Assembly: GCA_025642075.2 (NCBI GenBank)
Contig: JAODUO010000142.1
Span: forward strand, 10,001 to 74,000
Length of the DNA stretch: 64,000 nt
Direction: 5' to 3'
Source of the DNA: Ridgeia piscesae
Taxonomy: Eukaryota; Annelida; Polychaeta; Sabellida; Siboglinidae
Of this stretch, positions 47,539 to 60,160 are shown in pieces (positions within the stretch are counted from its first letter, which is position 1; each line of letters opens with the position of its first letter). A model generated the notes under the pieces. It searched no databases. It was not told where the DNA came from and saw nothing but the letters and a program-made list of their open reading frames with translations. A program made the translations under genes and the position numbers.

Positions 47539-48274
47539 AAACAGCTGTCTTTAGTCTTGTTTTCAAACACCTGTCTTTATTGATACTACATGACACTTTC
47601 ACTTTTGAAATGTAAACAAATGTATAAGAGTAAGTTGCATTGAGTTGTGAATTGTTTGTCTTTTTTACGGGTGACATAACTAAGAATGTGTTTTACAGTT
47701 TGCAGTCATCGTGGTTCACTGCACACTGTAAGGCACCGTCCTGTGTTAGAGTCAGTCAACCATGATTGTATATACCCTTCAAGGGTAACGACCCTCTTCA
47801 TAGTCTTTACTTGTCACTGCTGTTCTCATAACATACCTCTGTTACTGTTACTTAAATGGGCACACCTATCAGTGTCAATCAAACGTTTGTACACCTTTTA
47901 TGCACTGAGCAGTCAAGTGATAGGTCCTTTCATGCACTAGAAGTAATCTTTGTGATATCAAATGCAATCAGGTAGCAATGTTTGAGAGGAAGTTGTACGT
48001 GAATACATAGACGTTGACCCTTGCCATAGGTTACAAGTTCTTACGTCTGTCTAACTGCGCATGCCGTCACGCAGGCTAGATGTGAATAAAACAAACTGAG
48101 GAACACAAGCTAGGTATGGGCAGACATATGTCAGGCAGTGTATGACAGGTCTCTTCAACTGTCTCTTTGTATTTGCTCAGAGGTTGTTCACCTTATCTAC
48201 ACCCTGTTGTGTGGCTTGTTGCCAGGGTCATACATAACACCCCACAACCAATGGTGACCCTAGGCTATAATGAG
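47539..48274. other. Large intron, unique sequence
   Basis: No repeat or exon recognised. Confidence 0.5.
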
Positions 48275-49020
48275 AAAATGTGTAGCTGTAACGGGAAGTA
48301 GCTGTAAAGAGAAAATGTGTAGCTGTAATGGGAAGTAGCTGTAAAGAGAAAATGTGTAGCTGTAACGGGAAGTAGCTGTAAAGAGAAAATGTGTAGCTGT
48401 AACGGGAAGTAGCTGTAAAGAGAAAATGTGTAGCTGTAACGGGAAGTAGCTGTAAAGAGAAAATGTGTAGCTGTAACGGGAAGTAGCTGTAAAGAGAAAA
48501 TGTGTAGCTGTAATGGGAAGTAGCTGTAAAGAGAAAATGTGTAGCTGTAACGGGAAGTAGCTGTAAAGGGAGAATATGTAGCTATAACAGGAAGTAGTTG
48601 AAACTGGTAGTAGCTTAGACCAAAAGACACTAAACAGTAGACTACCAATTTTAGTCCTTAAGGTATTGGCAGAATTGTACAACAGTGAATGATTGGCTTT
48701 CAATGTTCTGAATGAAAAATGTGTGCTCAGTAGGTAAAATGTTACTGTACGAACTGTAAAATGTGTAGCTGTAACGGGAAGTAGCTGTAAAGAGAAAATG
48801 TGTAGCTGTAATAGGCTATAAAGAGAAAATGTGTAGCTGTAACGGGAAGTAGCTGTAAAGGGAGAATATGTAGCTATAACAGGAAGTAGTTGAAACTGGT
48901 AGTAGCTTAGACCAAAAGACACTAAACAGTAGACTACCAATTTTAGTCCACTTAAAGGGCTTTATTGGCAAATTGTGACAACAGTCGAAAATGGATTGGC
49001 TTTAATTTCTGAAGTGATTA
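48275..49020. repeat. 37-bp minisatellite and duplicated flank
   Basis: Eight or nine units around GTAGCTGTAACGGGAAGTAG with CTGTAAAGAGAAAATGT (48278-48570). The end of the array plus about 150 bp of unique flank (48550-48720) recurs at 48840-49020 with many small indels. The second copy is either a true tandem duplication or a second consensus of the same locus. Confidence 0.85.
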
Positions 49021-49189
49021 TTTGTCGATTTGTACAGAAATAATGGCTGTGCACTTTGTGTTGTGTCCCAGTTGTTCCGTGTTCCCACTTTGATTGGTGC
49101 ACTAGGAAGTCTACCCAGAATTCCCTTAGTCCTGCATGTAACCAGTGCAGTTAGGTCACATGGGTGGGTCTGTATAAAATACCTCCCAG

Positions 49190-49425
49190 AGAAAGACAAA
49201 GACACTTTGTTGTAGGGGCGTGGACACAAAGACACTTTGTTGTAGGGGCGCGGACACAAAGACACTTTGTTGTAGGGGCGCGGACACAAAGACACTTTGT
49301 TGTAGGGGCGCGGACACAAAGACACTTTGTTGTAGGGGCGCGGACACAAAGACACTTTGTTGTAGGGGCGCGGACACAAAGACACTTTGTTGTAGGGGCA
49401 CGGACACAAAGACACTTTGTTGTAT
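49190..49425. repeat. 30-bp minisatellite (GACACTTTGTTGTAGGGGCG)
   Basis: Eight almost identical units. The ten-codon period produces open frames on both strands. Confidence 0.96.
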
Positions 49426-49699
49426 CGTAAACAGTGTTTCTCTGTACACATGTACATAGATACCTATGTACATATGTTTGTATGTGGACCTACATTTTCA
49501 CAAGTTTTGCATATATCGAACTGAAATTTTCCATGTGACCTAGCAGGCCTATTGGGATATTTGTAGATTTAGACTATTTCATGATTCATCCAGGGGTGGA
49601 AAACAGTGTACGGGTACCATGGGGTAGTACAATTTTCAAATGTTTTATTGTGGGTGACTGCGTTTATTTTTCTAACATTGCTGAGTTACATGGCTAATA

Positions 49700-49702
49700 T
49701 AT

Positions 49703-49735
<33 letters not shown>

Positions 49736-49742
49736 TTATATC
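49700..49742. repeat. (TA)n microsatellite
   Basis: About 20 TA units with one AATA interruption. 49430-50140 is otherwise unique intron. Confidence 0.92.
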
Positions 49743-50142
49743 CATGTATCCATGTATGTATATATTTCTTGGTGTTACATAAAATTGTACAATACCTAAT
49801 CCATGATTAGATGATTTTTTTTATCAAAAAAACTTTTTAGAGTGAATTGTAGTTAAAACTGGTTGAAGTGAACATTGTGAACATAACGGGCACTGAATGA
49901 GCAGCAACTAGAGTTGGTGGTAGGGGGAGACAGGTTTGAGACGAGACCCGTGAGCCAGCACTAATGAAGCACTGTAGGCATGCCAACATCACAGATGGGC
50001 GATTGATTTTGTGACTTCTTAGTTGCAATTACTTCGGTGTATGCTAGCAGCAGTTTGCAAACCTGACAGTTTCACATTTATTGCACAGTTGCCAGCTTTC
50101 ACTCTCTGTTTCGGGCGAGTTTATCCTTTCTACGTTCAGACA

Positions 50143-51475
50143 ACCATATAGGATAATTTATTGTGTACACAATTATATAGGATCACTCATTGTGTAAACA
50201 ATTATTTGGGATCACTCATTGTGTACACAGTTATATGGGATCACTCATTGTGTACACAATTATATAGGACCACTCATTGTGAACACAATTATATGGGATC
50301 ACTCATTGTGAACACAATTATATGGGATCACTCATTGTGTACACAATTATATGGGATCACTCATTGTGTACACAATTATATAGGATCACTCACTGTGTAC
50401 ACAATTATATGGGATCACTCGTTGTGTACACAATTATATGGGATCACTCATTGTGTACACAATTATATGGGATCACTCATTGTGTACACTATTATATGGG
50501 ATCACCCGTGTTGTACACTATTATATGAGATCACTCATTGTGTACACTATTATATGGGATCACCCGTGTTGTACACTATTATATGAGATCACTCATTGTG
50601 TACACAATTATATGGGATCAGTCATTGTGTACACACTTATATGGGATCACTCATTGTGTACACTATTATATGGGATCACCCGTGTTGTACACTATTATAT
50701 GAGATCACTCATTGTGTACACAATTATATGGGATCAGTCATTGTGTACACACTTATATGAGATCACTCATTGTGTACACTATTATATGGGATCACCCGTG
50801 TTGTACACTATTATATGAGATCACTCATTGTGTACACTATTATATGATACGTGTTGTACACTATATATGAGATCACTCATTGTGACACATTATATGGATC
50901 ACCGTGTTGTACACTATTATATGAGATCACTCATTGTGTACACTATTATATGGGATCACCCGTGTTGTACACTATTATATGAGATCACTCATTGTGTACA
51001 CGATTATATGGGATCACTCCGTGTTGTACACTATTATATGAGATCACTCATTGTGTACACTATTATATGGGATCACCCATGTTGTACACTATTATATGAG
51101 ATCACTCATTGTGTACACTATTATATGGGATCACCCGTGTTGTACACTATTATATGAGATCACTCATTGTGTACACTATTATATGGGATCACCCGTGTTG
51201 TACACTATTATATGAGATCACTCATTGTGTACACTATTATATGGGATCACCCGTGTTGTACACTATTATATGAGATCACTCATTGTGTACACTATTATAT
51301 GGGATCACCCGTGTTGTACACTATTATATGAGATCACTCATTGTGTACACTATTATATGGGATCACCCGTGTTGTACACTATTATATGAGATCACTCATT
51401 GTGTACACTATTATATGAGATCACTCATTGTGTACACTATTATATGGGATCACCCGTGTTGTACACAGAAGTGCG
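50143..51475. repeat. 29-bp minisatellite evolving into a 58-bp dimer array
   Basis: Left part (to about 50490): single 29-bp units around GTGTACACAATTATATGGGA. Right part: about 15 dimers alternating GGGATCACCCGTGTTGTAC and GAGATCACTCATTGTGTAC halves. The shift from monomer to dimer shows where the amplification unit changed. 50840-50905 contains several single-base losses. Confidence 0.95.
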
Positions 51476-52860
51476 GTGTCACTGACGTTGTACACAGTAG
51501 AAGTCAGTCTTCTGTAGTGTTGTGACGTCAGGTGTTGTCTTTCAGCAACGAGTGTTAAATGACAAATAGTTGACACGTTTCATTGACACTTTATACTACC
51601 TGTGTATTTATTGGGCAATCTGTGGCTTTTAAACCCCCAGGTGTTGTGGGTGATTCCGTCGCTGACACACACCCCCCCCCCACTTGTTGATCACGTCAAC
51701 TGTGTCACGGTTGACTGAACAGTAGACGCAGTGAGCATCATTGTGAAGACTGGACTAATAATAGTAATAATAACTGATAATAATAAGTTATAATAATAAA
51801 ATGCTGCCTGCTAAATTGAAAATTGCTCTGTTCATACATACGTAAATTTTTGATACAATTCTAGAAACATATCAAATAAATAATTAACATAAACATATAG
51901 CATTACTTTAAATATAATTACAAAATACAATTAAAAAGAAAGATAATTAGGTGAAAATTAAAAAATTATACATATACTAAGATATTCTTTTAAAACATAC
52001 TTAAAATATGATATGACCATGGAAGTGCTAAAAACTAATAAAGCACAATAAATTTGTTCAAAGAAACCACCTAAAACAACATTTATGCCTGTGGTCTGTA
52101 GTCTATTATATCTACAGTTCCATCACTTCCTTGTCGATATAAACATGTAATACTAAGTCCTCCACTTGGATGGGTGAGGTGCTCCGATTGAATTGAAGTG
52201 CCACAATGCACTGCTTATAAAGGAATTGCATGGAAGCAGACGTCATGAAGCAGAAGGTGCTGATTTAGAGGAATTTACAATCTCTCAACATTGATGTATG
52301 ATTCTGCATTTTTGTTGGCATCACAGCACCATTCAATCTGCTGAATGTTTAGCATCAGGGACATGCATATCTCTTGTGGGAGTGTCCTGTTCACTTTCGA
52401 GATTACGATGTCATCATGGGAGACAGATTTGTGGAATAGCAGCAACTTACACATACAAGTGACAAAGATGGGGGTAACATATAATTAGGACATCTCTTAG
52501 CTCAAAGTGGGCCGTTGCTTTCCTCTTCCAACCTGTTCCAAGGGAAGTCGACAGTGCAGCGTGAATGCATCGTTAGTTATGTAGATGGGTGTGTATTGAG
52601 CTGCAGTATGGCTGTGGCAATCAGAATCACTTCCACAGAGTTCCGGTGGGCACACTTGGCAACGGAACTGTTTTGAATATGAACTTTGTTAAATGAACTA
52701 CCTGGGGTCATTTATCTGGTGGACAGACAACATCACAAGTTTTGTGAAATGTGTTGTTCATGGCTCCAAAATTTGCTTGTTTTGAAAGAAACCAACTTCG
52801 GAGCATAGTATATGTACTGTATACTGCCCAACACCCTCCATTCTGTGATAGTGCACTAAA
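51476..52860. other. Large intron, unique AT-rich sequence
   Basis: Includes a C9 run at 51671 and AT-rich sequence at 51760-52080. The part near 52860 may belong to the Penelope-like element, but I could not read reverse-transcriptase motifs in it. Confidence 0.45.
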
Positions 52861-52862
52861 AA

Positions 52863-53130
52863 GTTAGAACTAAAGAATACCAATGCCAAACGATCTACCA
52901 CATCACATATGACAATGACAGCAGCCACACATACATTGGTGAAACAAACAGACCACTCAGCCAGAGGTTCAAAGAACACATAAACCTGGATAAACCAACA
53001 AGAGTAGGAGACCATTGCCGGGCCACAGAACACTCGGTGTCCATAAAGAACACCCAAAGTCCTGACCCGAAAACTAAACTAGCATAAGAGAAACTTGAAA
53101 GACGCCATTCACATCAAACAGCCACCAGGA
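52863..53130 (+). pseudogene. Penelope-like element GIY-YIG endonuclease relic
   Basis: Plus-strand translation from 52863 reads KEYQCQTIYHITYDNDSS, HTYIGETNRPLSQRFKEHIN, LDKPTRVGDHCRATEHSVSI, KNTQ. After a frameshift near 53057 it continues VLTRKLN, a stop, then HKRNLKDAIHIKQP. Core GIY-YIG features are visible: the IYHI strand, YIGET, the R of LSQRFKEH, and the H-x3-H-S end; the kRkvkeAI helix follows. This pattern is typical of the C-terminal nuclease of Penelope-like retroelements. A stop, a frameshift and the missing reverse transcriptase show it is inactive. Confidence 0.85.
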
Positions 53131-53139
53131 TGATGTCTT

Positions 53140-53765
53140 AAACATTCCTATGATATCATGTGGATGATATCTGATAGACTGATATCTGAAGGGTTCATAT
53201 GGTGTCGTGAGGGTGACACAGTCACTACGGTGACAGTGTTCTTTGTGTGCCAGTGCACTTAGAGACACCCCGGTTGCCAGGGTCTCTAACAGTGCACCGG
53301 TTGTTGCTGCCTAGTGCAGTGGGAATGATGCATAGAAAGGTCAGCCTCATTATTTCTCTTATATGGGAACCATGCTTGTTTCTTCAAGATTAATTGTGGT
53401 TACGTAGTCCATATGACATTTTGCCAATAATGTTTATTTGAACGTACCAGAAACAATAGGTCAGTCTCGTCTCTGGTTGGGCAATGCAACCTGCCTGAAG
53501 ACACCGTTAAGTCTCTCTGTCGCAGCCTTGTAGCACCGAGACCTGCAGAAATGGCACAGCAGCTGCGCGAATAAGCATAACGAACTCTAGAGCAAATAGT
53601 TACGGTTAAATGCGAGTTTTATTCATTCAAACCATTTTATTAGTTTCACAACTGGTTGTAATTCTTTGTTTATGTTTTTTAATAAAAAACATTGGTAAAT
53701 GTCTCGTACCTTCAGAGATACTTCTTCTCTTTGCTGTGTCCGTGAAGGGCGTGATTATGTACTCT
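53140..53765. other. Large intron, unique sequence
   Basis: Possibly the 3' end of the Penelope-like relic at its start; nothing else recognised. Confidence 0.45.
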
Positions 53766-56310
53766 GGTGGGTTTGTGTACACCAGGGTGGTTTGTGTATC
53801 CCCGGTGGGTTTGGGTATCCCCCTAGTTGATTGGTGCAGCCCCCAGTGGATTTGTTTACCCCCCTAGTTGATTGGTGCAGCCCCCAGTGGATTTGTTTAC
53901 CCCCCTAGTTGATTTATGCAGCCCCCAGTAGATTTGTGTACACGACAGTGGATTTATGCAGCCCCCCCCAGTGGATTTGTATAGGTTTGTGTAGCCCCCT
54001 GTTGGGATTTGTGTAGCCCCCAGTGGGTTTGTGAAGCCCCCAGTGGATTTGTGAAGCCCCCAGTGGGTTTATGAAGCCCCCAGTGGATTTGTGAAGGCCC
54101 CAGTGGGTTTATGTACCCCCAGTGGATTTGTGAAGGCCCCAGTGGGTTTATGTACCCCCAGTAGATTTGTGAAGCCCCCAATTTGGTTTATGTACCCCCA
54201 GTGGATTTGTGAAGCCCCCAGTGGGTTTATGTACCCCCAGTGGATTTGTGAAGCCCCCAGTGGGTTTATGTACCCCCAGTGGATTGGTTCAGCCCCCAGT
54301 GGATTTGTTTACCCCCCTAGTTGATTTATGCAGCCCCCAGTAGATTTGTGTACACCACAGTGGATTTATTCAGCCCCCCAGTGGGTTTGTATAGGTTTGT
54401 GTAGCCCCCTGTTGGGATTTGTGTAGCCCCCAGTGGGTTTGTGAAGCCCCAGTGGATTTGTGAAGCCCCCAGTGGGTTTGTGAAGCCCCCAGTGGGTTTG
54501 TGAAGCCCCCAGTGGGTTTATGTACCCCCGGTAGATTTGTGAAGCCCCCAGTGGGTTTATGTACCCCCAGTGGATTTGTGAAGCCCCAGTGGGTTTATGT
54601 ACCCCCAGTGGATTTGTGAAGGCCCCAGTGGGTTTATGTACCCCCAGTGGATTTGTGAAGCCCCCAGTGGGTTTATGTACCCCCAGTGGATTTGTGAAGC
54701 CCCCAGTGGGTTTATGTACCCCCAGTGGATTTGTGAAGCCCCCAGTGGGTTTATGTACCCCCAGTGGATTTGTGAAGCCCCCAGTGGGTTTATGTACCCC
54801 CAGTGGGTTTATGTACCCCCAGTGGATTTGTGAAGCCCCCAGTGGGTTTATGTACCCCCAGTGGATTTGTGAAGGCCCCAGTGGGTTATATACCCCCAGT
54901 GGATTTGTGAAGCCCCCAGTGGGTTTATGTACCCCAGTGGGTTTGAAGCCCCAGTGGGTTTAGTACCCCCAGTGGATTGGAAGCCCAGTGGGTTTATGTA
55001 CCCCCAGTGGATTTGTGAAGCCCCCAGTGGGTTTATGTACCCCCAGTGGATTTGTGAAGCCCCCAGTGGGTTTATGTACCCCCAGTGGATTTGTGAAGCC
55101 CCCAGTGGGTTTATGTACCCCAGTGGATTTGTGAAGCCCCCAGTGGGTTTATGTACCCCAGTGGATTTGTGAAGCCCCAGTGGGTTTATGTACCCCCAGT
55201 GGATTTATGTACCCCCAGTGGATTTGTGAAGCCCCCAGTGGATTTGTGAAGCCCCCAGTGGATTTATGTACCCCCAGTGGATTTATGTACCCCCAGTGGA
55301 TTTGTGAAGCCCCCTGTGGGTTTATGTACCCCCAGTGGATTTGTGAAGCCCCCAGTGGGTTTATGTACCCCCAGTGGATTTGTGAAGCCCCAGTGGGTTT
55401 ATGTACCCCCAGTGGATTAGTGAAGCCCCCAGTGGGTTTATGTACCCCCAGTGGATTAGTGAAGCCCCCAGTGGGTTTATGTACCCCCAGTGGATTTGTG
55501 AAGCCCCCAGTGGGTTTATGTACCCCCAGTGGATTTAGTGAAGCCCCAGTGGGTTTATGTACCCCCAGTGGATTTGTGAAGCCCCCAGTGGGTTTATGTA
55601 CCCCCAGTGGATTAGTGAAGCCCCCAGTGGGTTTATGTACCCCCAGTGGATTTGTGAAGCCCCCAGTGGGTTTATGTACCCCAGTGGATTAGTGAAGCCC
55701 CCAGTGGGTTTATGTACCCCCAGTGGATTTGTGAAGCCCCCAGTGGGTTTATGTACCCCAGTGGATTAGTGAAGCCCCCAGTGGGTTTATGTACCCCAGT
55801 GGATTAGTGAAGCCCCCAGTGGGTTTATGTACCCCAGTGGATTTGTGAAGCCCCCAGTGGGTTTATGTACCCCCAGTGGATTAGTGAAGCCCCCAGTGGG
55901 TTTATGTACCCCCAGTGGATTAGTGAAGCCCCCAGTGGGTTTATGTACCCCAGTGGATTTGTGAAGCCCCCAGTGGGTTTATGTACCCCAGTGGATTAGT
56001 GAAGCCCCCAGTGGGTTTATGTACCCCCAGTGGATTAGTGAAGCCCCCAGTGGGTTTATGTACCCCCAGTGGATTAGTGAAGGCCCCAGTGGGTTTATGT
56101 ACCCCCAGTGGATTAGTGAAGGCCCCAGTGGGTTTATGTACCCCCAGTGGATTAGTGAAGCCCCCAGTGGGTTTATGTACACCCAGCGGATTTGTGAAGC
56201 CCCCAGTGGGTTTATGTACCCCCAGTGGATTTGTGAAGCCCCAGTGGGTTTATGTACCCCAGTGGATTTGTGAAGCCCCAGTGGGTTTATGTACCCCTGG
56301 CAGATTGTTT
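53766..56310. repeat. ~19/39-bp minisatellite (CCCCCAGTGGGTTTATGTA)
   Basis: About 130 half-units, mostly alternating CCCCCAGTGGATTTGTGAAG and CCCCCAGTGGGTTTATGTAC. To the left of 54090 the halves are more varied (GATTGGTGCAG, GTTTACCCCCCTAG). From 55410 on, a GATTAGTGAAG subtype spreads. C-run length varies between 3 and 7. Apparent Pro/Gly/Leu ORFs reflect the near-3n unit. Confidence 0.95.
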
Positions 56311-57930
56311 ATTCCGATGGTGCTTATGTACCCCTTGTGCATTTGTAGACATCCATACATTTTTCTGAGTTATTATCTATGATTCAACTGGGCTGTGTGT
56401 CACACTAACGGTCGTGGCTGAAGATATCCTACACAGTGGACAGAAACTCAGTAAACAGCTTGACCGCAGGTGACTAGTTGTTGCACGTGGATGTTTCCTT
56501 TGTTCATAAAACACTGCAGGCAAACGTGTCTTATCATTATGTCCAGATTCACAATGTGAATTTGGTGGCGTGTTCTGTGCAGTCGGGAGACATCTAAAGA
56601 CATACAGAAACATGAGCAGAGGTATCTGTTGTGTATCTCAGTTGGAAGAAAGACAACACCACTGGAAAAAAACACCCAAACATAATCCCCTTGAAAAAAA
56701 CCCAGACATAACCCCACTGGAAAAAAAACACTCAGACATAACCCCCACCTAGAAAAAGTCCACTGAGACATAACTCAATTTGCATGGTCACTGTCTACTT
56801 AACACATAAGCAACTAATGTCACAGCTGCTTTGTCACCCTCTACTTCCCCACTTGCATGGACTTGACATGAGGACATGAATGTAAGATTTTCATATTTTT
56901 GTTATGTAAATTAATATCAATGAAAGCACTGGTGTCAGAGTTCGTTTATAACATAAGAAACGTTACCGTATATTGTTAAGATCACAACATTTTACAAAAC
57001 ATGCCTATATAATTCAAACATCAGTCAAGATAAACAAATTCAAAATACACTTATCAGCTTCAGCCTAAATCATATTACATAATATCTTTTCAATTTTATA
57101 CACACAATTTTTCAGTGGTGTTTTCAGTTGTGAGTGAGCTTATGTCCGAGTGTCGTTATTTATGTCTGAATGGGTTTTTTCAGTGGGGTTATACCCAGGA
57201 TTCGTGTCATAGATTAGTTTGTGTCATGTGCCTGGGCTCATATGTTTATGTGCCCGTTCATGCATGCAGTTAAACTTTTCCGCATTGTCATTGGCCTGCC
57301 TACTCACAGGTGCAAATATTCCAGTCGAATAAAGTAGAAGATCGGAGACAAAGTAGACGTGAGTGTGGTGTGGTTACATGATGTATGTAACGAGGGGTGC
57401 ACGCGACCCATAGTTTCTGAGAATGGGGGTGTTGTCAGTCATCATGGAAACCAGGCGATTGTTGTGTCGCGTAAATAAAGTGTTACAAAATATCTATGCC
57501 ACGACTGAGATCATAATCAGTGGTTGGTGGAGCCACTGTGGCCAACCCCGCAAGGGCAGGGTGATCTAATCGACACATGTCATTGGACGGACTTACGTAA
57601 ACACGCACATGAAACGAGTGCGTCGGCTGGCTCGAGACGTCTGCCTGAAGCAGTGGCGAGTTATTTTAATGTTCTCGCAGTGTTGAAGTAACCAGTGGGT
57701 TGTTCTCTGTTGTAAGCAGTGTTGTGTACAGCACCACCAGGTGAGTTACTTTGTGGGGGTGGTGATGTCGCCAATAGAGCGTAAGGACAGTTGGTGGCGG
57801 GCCACTGTTTGCGGAACAAAGCCAGTTGTGGTTATGTACACTGTAGGGTGTGTATGGTGCGTGAGTGGTCAGCTGTAGCAGTCAGCTGTAGTGGTCAGCT
57901 GTGACGGTCAGTCTGACAGGTGTTGTTGTG
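56311..57930. other. Large intron, unique sequence, then possible promoter of alternative exon B
   Basis: 56640-56770 holds four CACTGGAAAAAAACAC-like units. 57350-57930 has more CpG than its surroundings, the palindrome TTACGTAA at 57593-57600, and the donor-like CACCACCAG|GTGAGT at 57740/57741, consistent with a first-exon region but unproven. Confidence 0.4.
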
Positions 57931-57932
57931 TT

Positions 57933-57981
57933 ATGGTGAGAATGAGGATTCAGCTGCAGAAACGATTTGGTCTGAGAGAAG
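57933..57981 (+). CDS. PLEKHG5: Candidate alternative first coding exon B of the PLEKHG5-like gene
   Basis: ATG at 57933 (G at -3 and +4) reads MVRMRIQLQKRFGLRE and ends GAGAAG|GTAGGT in phase 1, compatible with the exon at 62134 (LRE-AKEGSDPH). The peptide is short, basic and amphipathic-looking. Upstream 57350-57930 is less repetitive than its surroundings, contains several CpGs and the palindrome TTACGTAA (57593-57600), and has another strong donor (CACCACCAG|GTGAGT at 57741) that could end a non-coding first exon. Three short repeats of a TCAGCTGT unit lie at 57868-57910. Evidence is ATG, donor and phase only. A chance short ORF is the main alternative. Confidence 0.42.
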
Positions 57982-58179
57982 GTAGGTGTCAACATGCTGC
58001 GATGTCAGGATGTCGTGGTGTCGACATGCTTTGGTGTTGTTGTGACATGGTGTCGACATACCAGCACTAATACCAGCGACGCACTGACAGGTTCTGTTAA
58101 CGTTAATGGCCCAATAGGTACTGTTGTATGATACAGTATGTCCCTTGGGTACATTACCTTCTGGGTGTTGGTTGATACA

Positions 58180-58300
58180 TCATGTTCCATATGTCGGTAT
58201 GATACATAATGTTCCATGTGTCGGTATGATACACAATGTTCCATGTGCCGGTATGATATATAATGTTCCATGTGTCATTATGGTACACATTATGTTAGGT
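58180..58300. repeat. 27-bp repeat (TGTTCCATGTGTCGGTATGA)
   Basis: Four to five units with ATGTTCCATGTG-x-CGGTATGATACA. Weaker relatives extend to 58440. Confidence 0.8.
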
Positions 58301-59226
58301 ATGACAAGCTCTCTGTTGGTATTAAACAGTGTGTTCCATGTGTTGTATAATACATTTGGCTCCTTGTGTCAATATGATACATTATATCGTGTATTGGTAC
58401 GATACAATATTGTTCTCAGGCCAATGTGATACAATATGTTTGTCGATTGGGTCAGTATGTCCATGTGACTTATTGCTATGTCCTCTGCCATTGTGACCAT
58501 GTCACATTGTTGCGTCTTGCAACTGTACCGCTTGCATGCAGCCAGTAGGCGGTATGGGCCGTACTTGTCTTTGTGGTATTGTAAGCTTAGACTCTTTCAA
58601 TGTTGTCTTTGCGTTGGACACTGAAAGAGTTTGTCAATAGGCGTGAAGGTCACCAGACAGGATTAGTGACTGTCCAGTGAACCTCGTAAACCTATTAAAG
58701 GTTCTTTGTGCCTTGGCACACATGAGCTGGTCTTAGCGAGGTCTTTGTGCTCTGGCTTGTGTTTCTAGTGGCTGTGAGTGCCTTAATTACTGCTATCATG
58801 AACGGTCTCAGCTCGCGTTGTGATTGGAACATAGAGCGTGGTTGGTTCGACCACCGGCGATTGCCTCTAACACAATACTCGATCATATCAACAAGGTAGG
58901 ATACATAAACAGCGATAGAAGTTCGTGGAACATAGACATTGAATGTATCGGAGAATTAATATGCACGCAGGTGTTCTGTTGACTTGATAACAGACGCCAG
59001 TGAGGACCACATGTCCAGCGTGGTGGAGGTATGTATGTTGTATGCACGCACACGCACACTGCTAGTTGTGACATGTCATTTGGTGACACTGCACATCAGT
59101 GGTTGTCAAAGCTCAGTTTGATGTATTACGTTTTAAAGATATGTTTTATGGATGTGTTGTTTTGTGGTAGCACTGAGCATAGACGTGGACACAAGTATTG
59201 TACTGGATTCATCCAACTGTCTGGTG

Positions 59227-60160
59227 CTTGTGTCTAGAATGAAAGGTCTGTAGAATCACCTGTCTGTATCTGTTGGTGAACATAGAACAGGTCTGTAGAA
59301 TCACCTGTCTGTATCTGTTGGTGAACATAGAACAGGTCTGTAGAATCACCTGTCTGTATCTGATGGTGAACATAGAGCAGGTCTGTAGAATCACCTGTCT
59401 GTATCTGGTGGTGAACATAGAGCAGGTCTGTAGAATCACCTGTCTGTATCTGATGGTGAACATAGAGTATGTCTGTAGAATCACCTGTCTGTATCTGATG
59501 GTGAACATAGAGTATGTCTGTAGAATCACCTGTCTGTATCTGATGGTGAACATAGAGTATGTCTGTAGAATCACCTGTCTGTATCTGATGGTGAACATAG
59601 AGTATGTCTGTAGAATCACCTGTCTGTATCTGATGGTGAACATAGAGTATGTCTGTAGAATCACCTGTCTGTATCTGATGGTGAACATAGAGCAGGTCTG
59701 TAGAATCACCTGTCTGTATCTGGTGGTGAACATAGAGCAGGTCTGTAGAATCACCTGTCTGTATCTGGTGGTGAACATAGAGTAGGTCTGTAGAATCACC
59801 TGTCTGTATTTGGTGGTGAACATAGAGCAGGTCTGTAGAATCACCTGTCTATATTTGGTGGTGAACATAGAGCAGGTCTATAGAATCACCTGTCTGTATC
59901 TGGTGGTGAACATAGAGTAGGTCTGTAGAATCACCTGTCTGTATTTGGTGGTGAACATAGAGCAGGTCTGTAGAATCACCTGTCTGTATTTGGTGGTGAA
60001 CATAGAGCAGGTCTGTAGAATCACCTGTCTATATTTGGTGGTGAACATAGAGCAGGTCTGTAGAATCACCTGTCTGTATCTGATGGTGAACATAGAGTAT
60101 GTCTGTAGAATCACCTGTCTGTATCTGTTGGTGAACATAGAGCATGTCTGGTGGTGAACA
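59227..60160. repeat. 45-bp minisatellite (GTCTGTAGAATCACCTGTCT)
   Basis: About 20 units; the rest of each reads GTATCTGATGGTGAACATAG with AGCAG or AGTAT. As 45 is a multiple of three, long open frames run through it on both strands. Units with AGTATG cluster at 59460-59660. Confidence 0.95.

Noticed and set aside
58005..58271. 88-codon minus-strand ORF
   Set aside because: Overlaps the 27-bp GTTCCATGTGTCGGTATGA repeat; repeat translation.
58798..59028. Two mini-exons (58798-58895 and 58971-59028) that join in frame to MNGLSSRCDW... then CSVDLITDASEDHMSSVVE
   Set aside because: The splice pair is formally possible (phase 2 then phase 0) but the end phase does not fit exon 8 (phase 1), the intron would be only 75 bp, and there is no homology.
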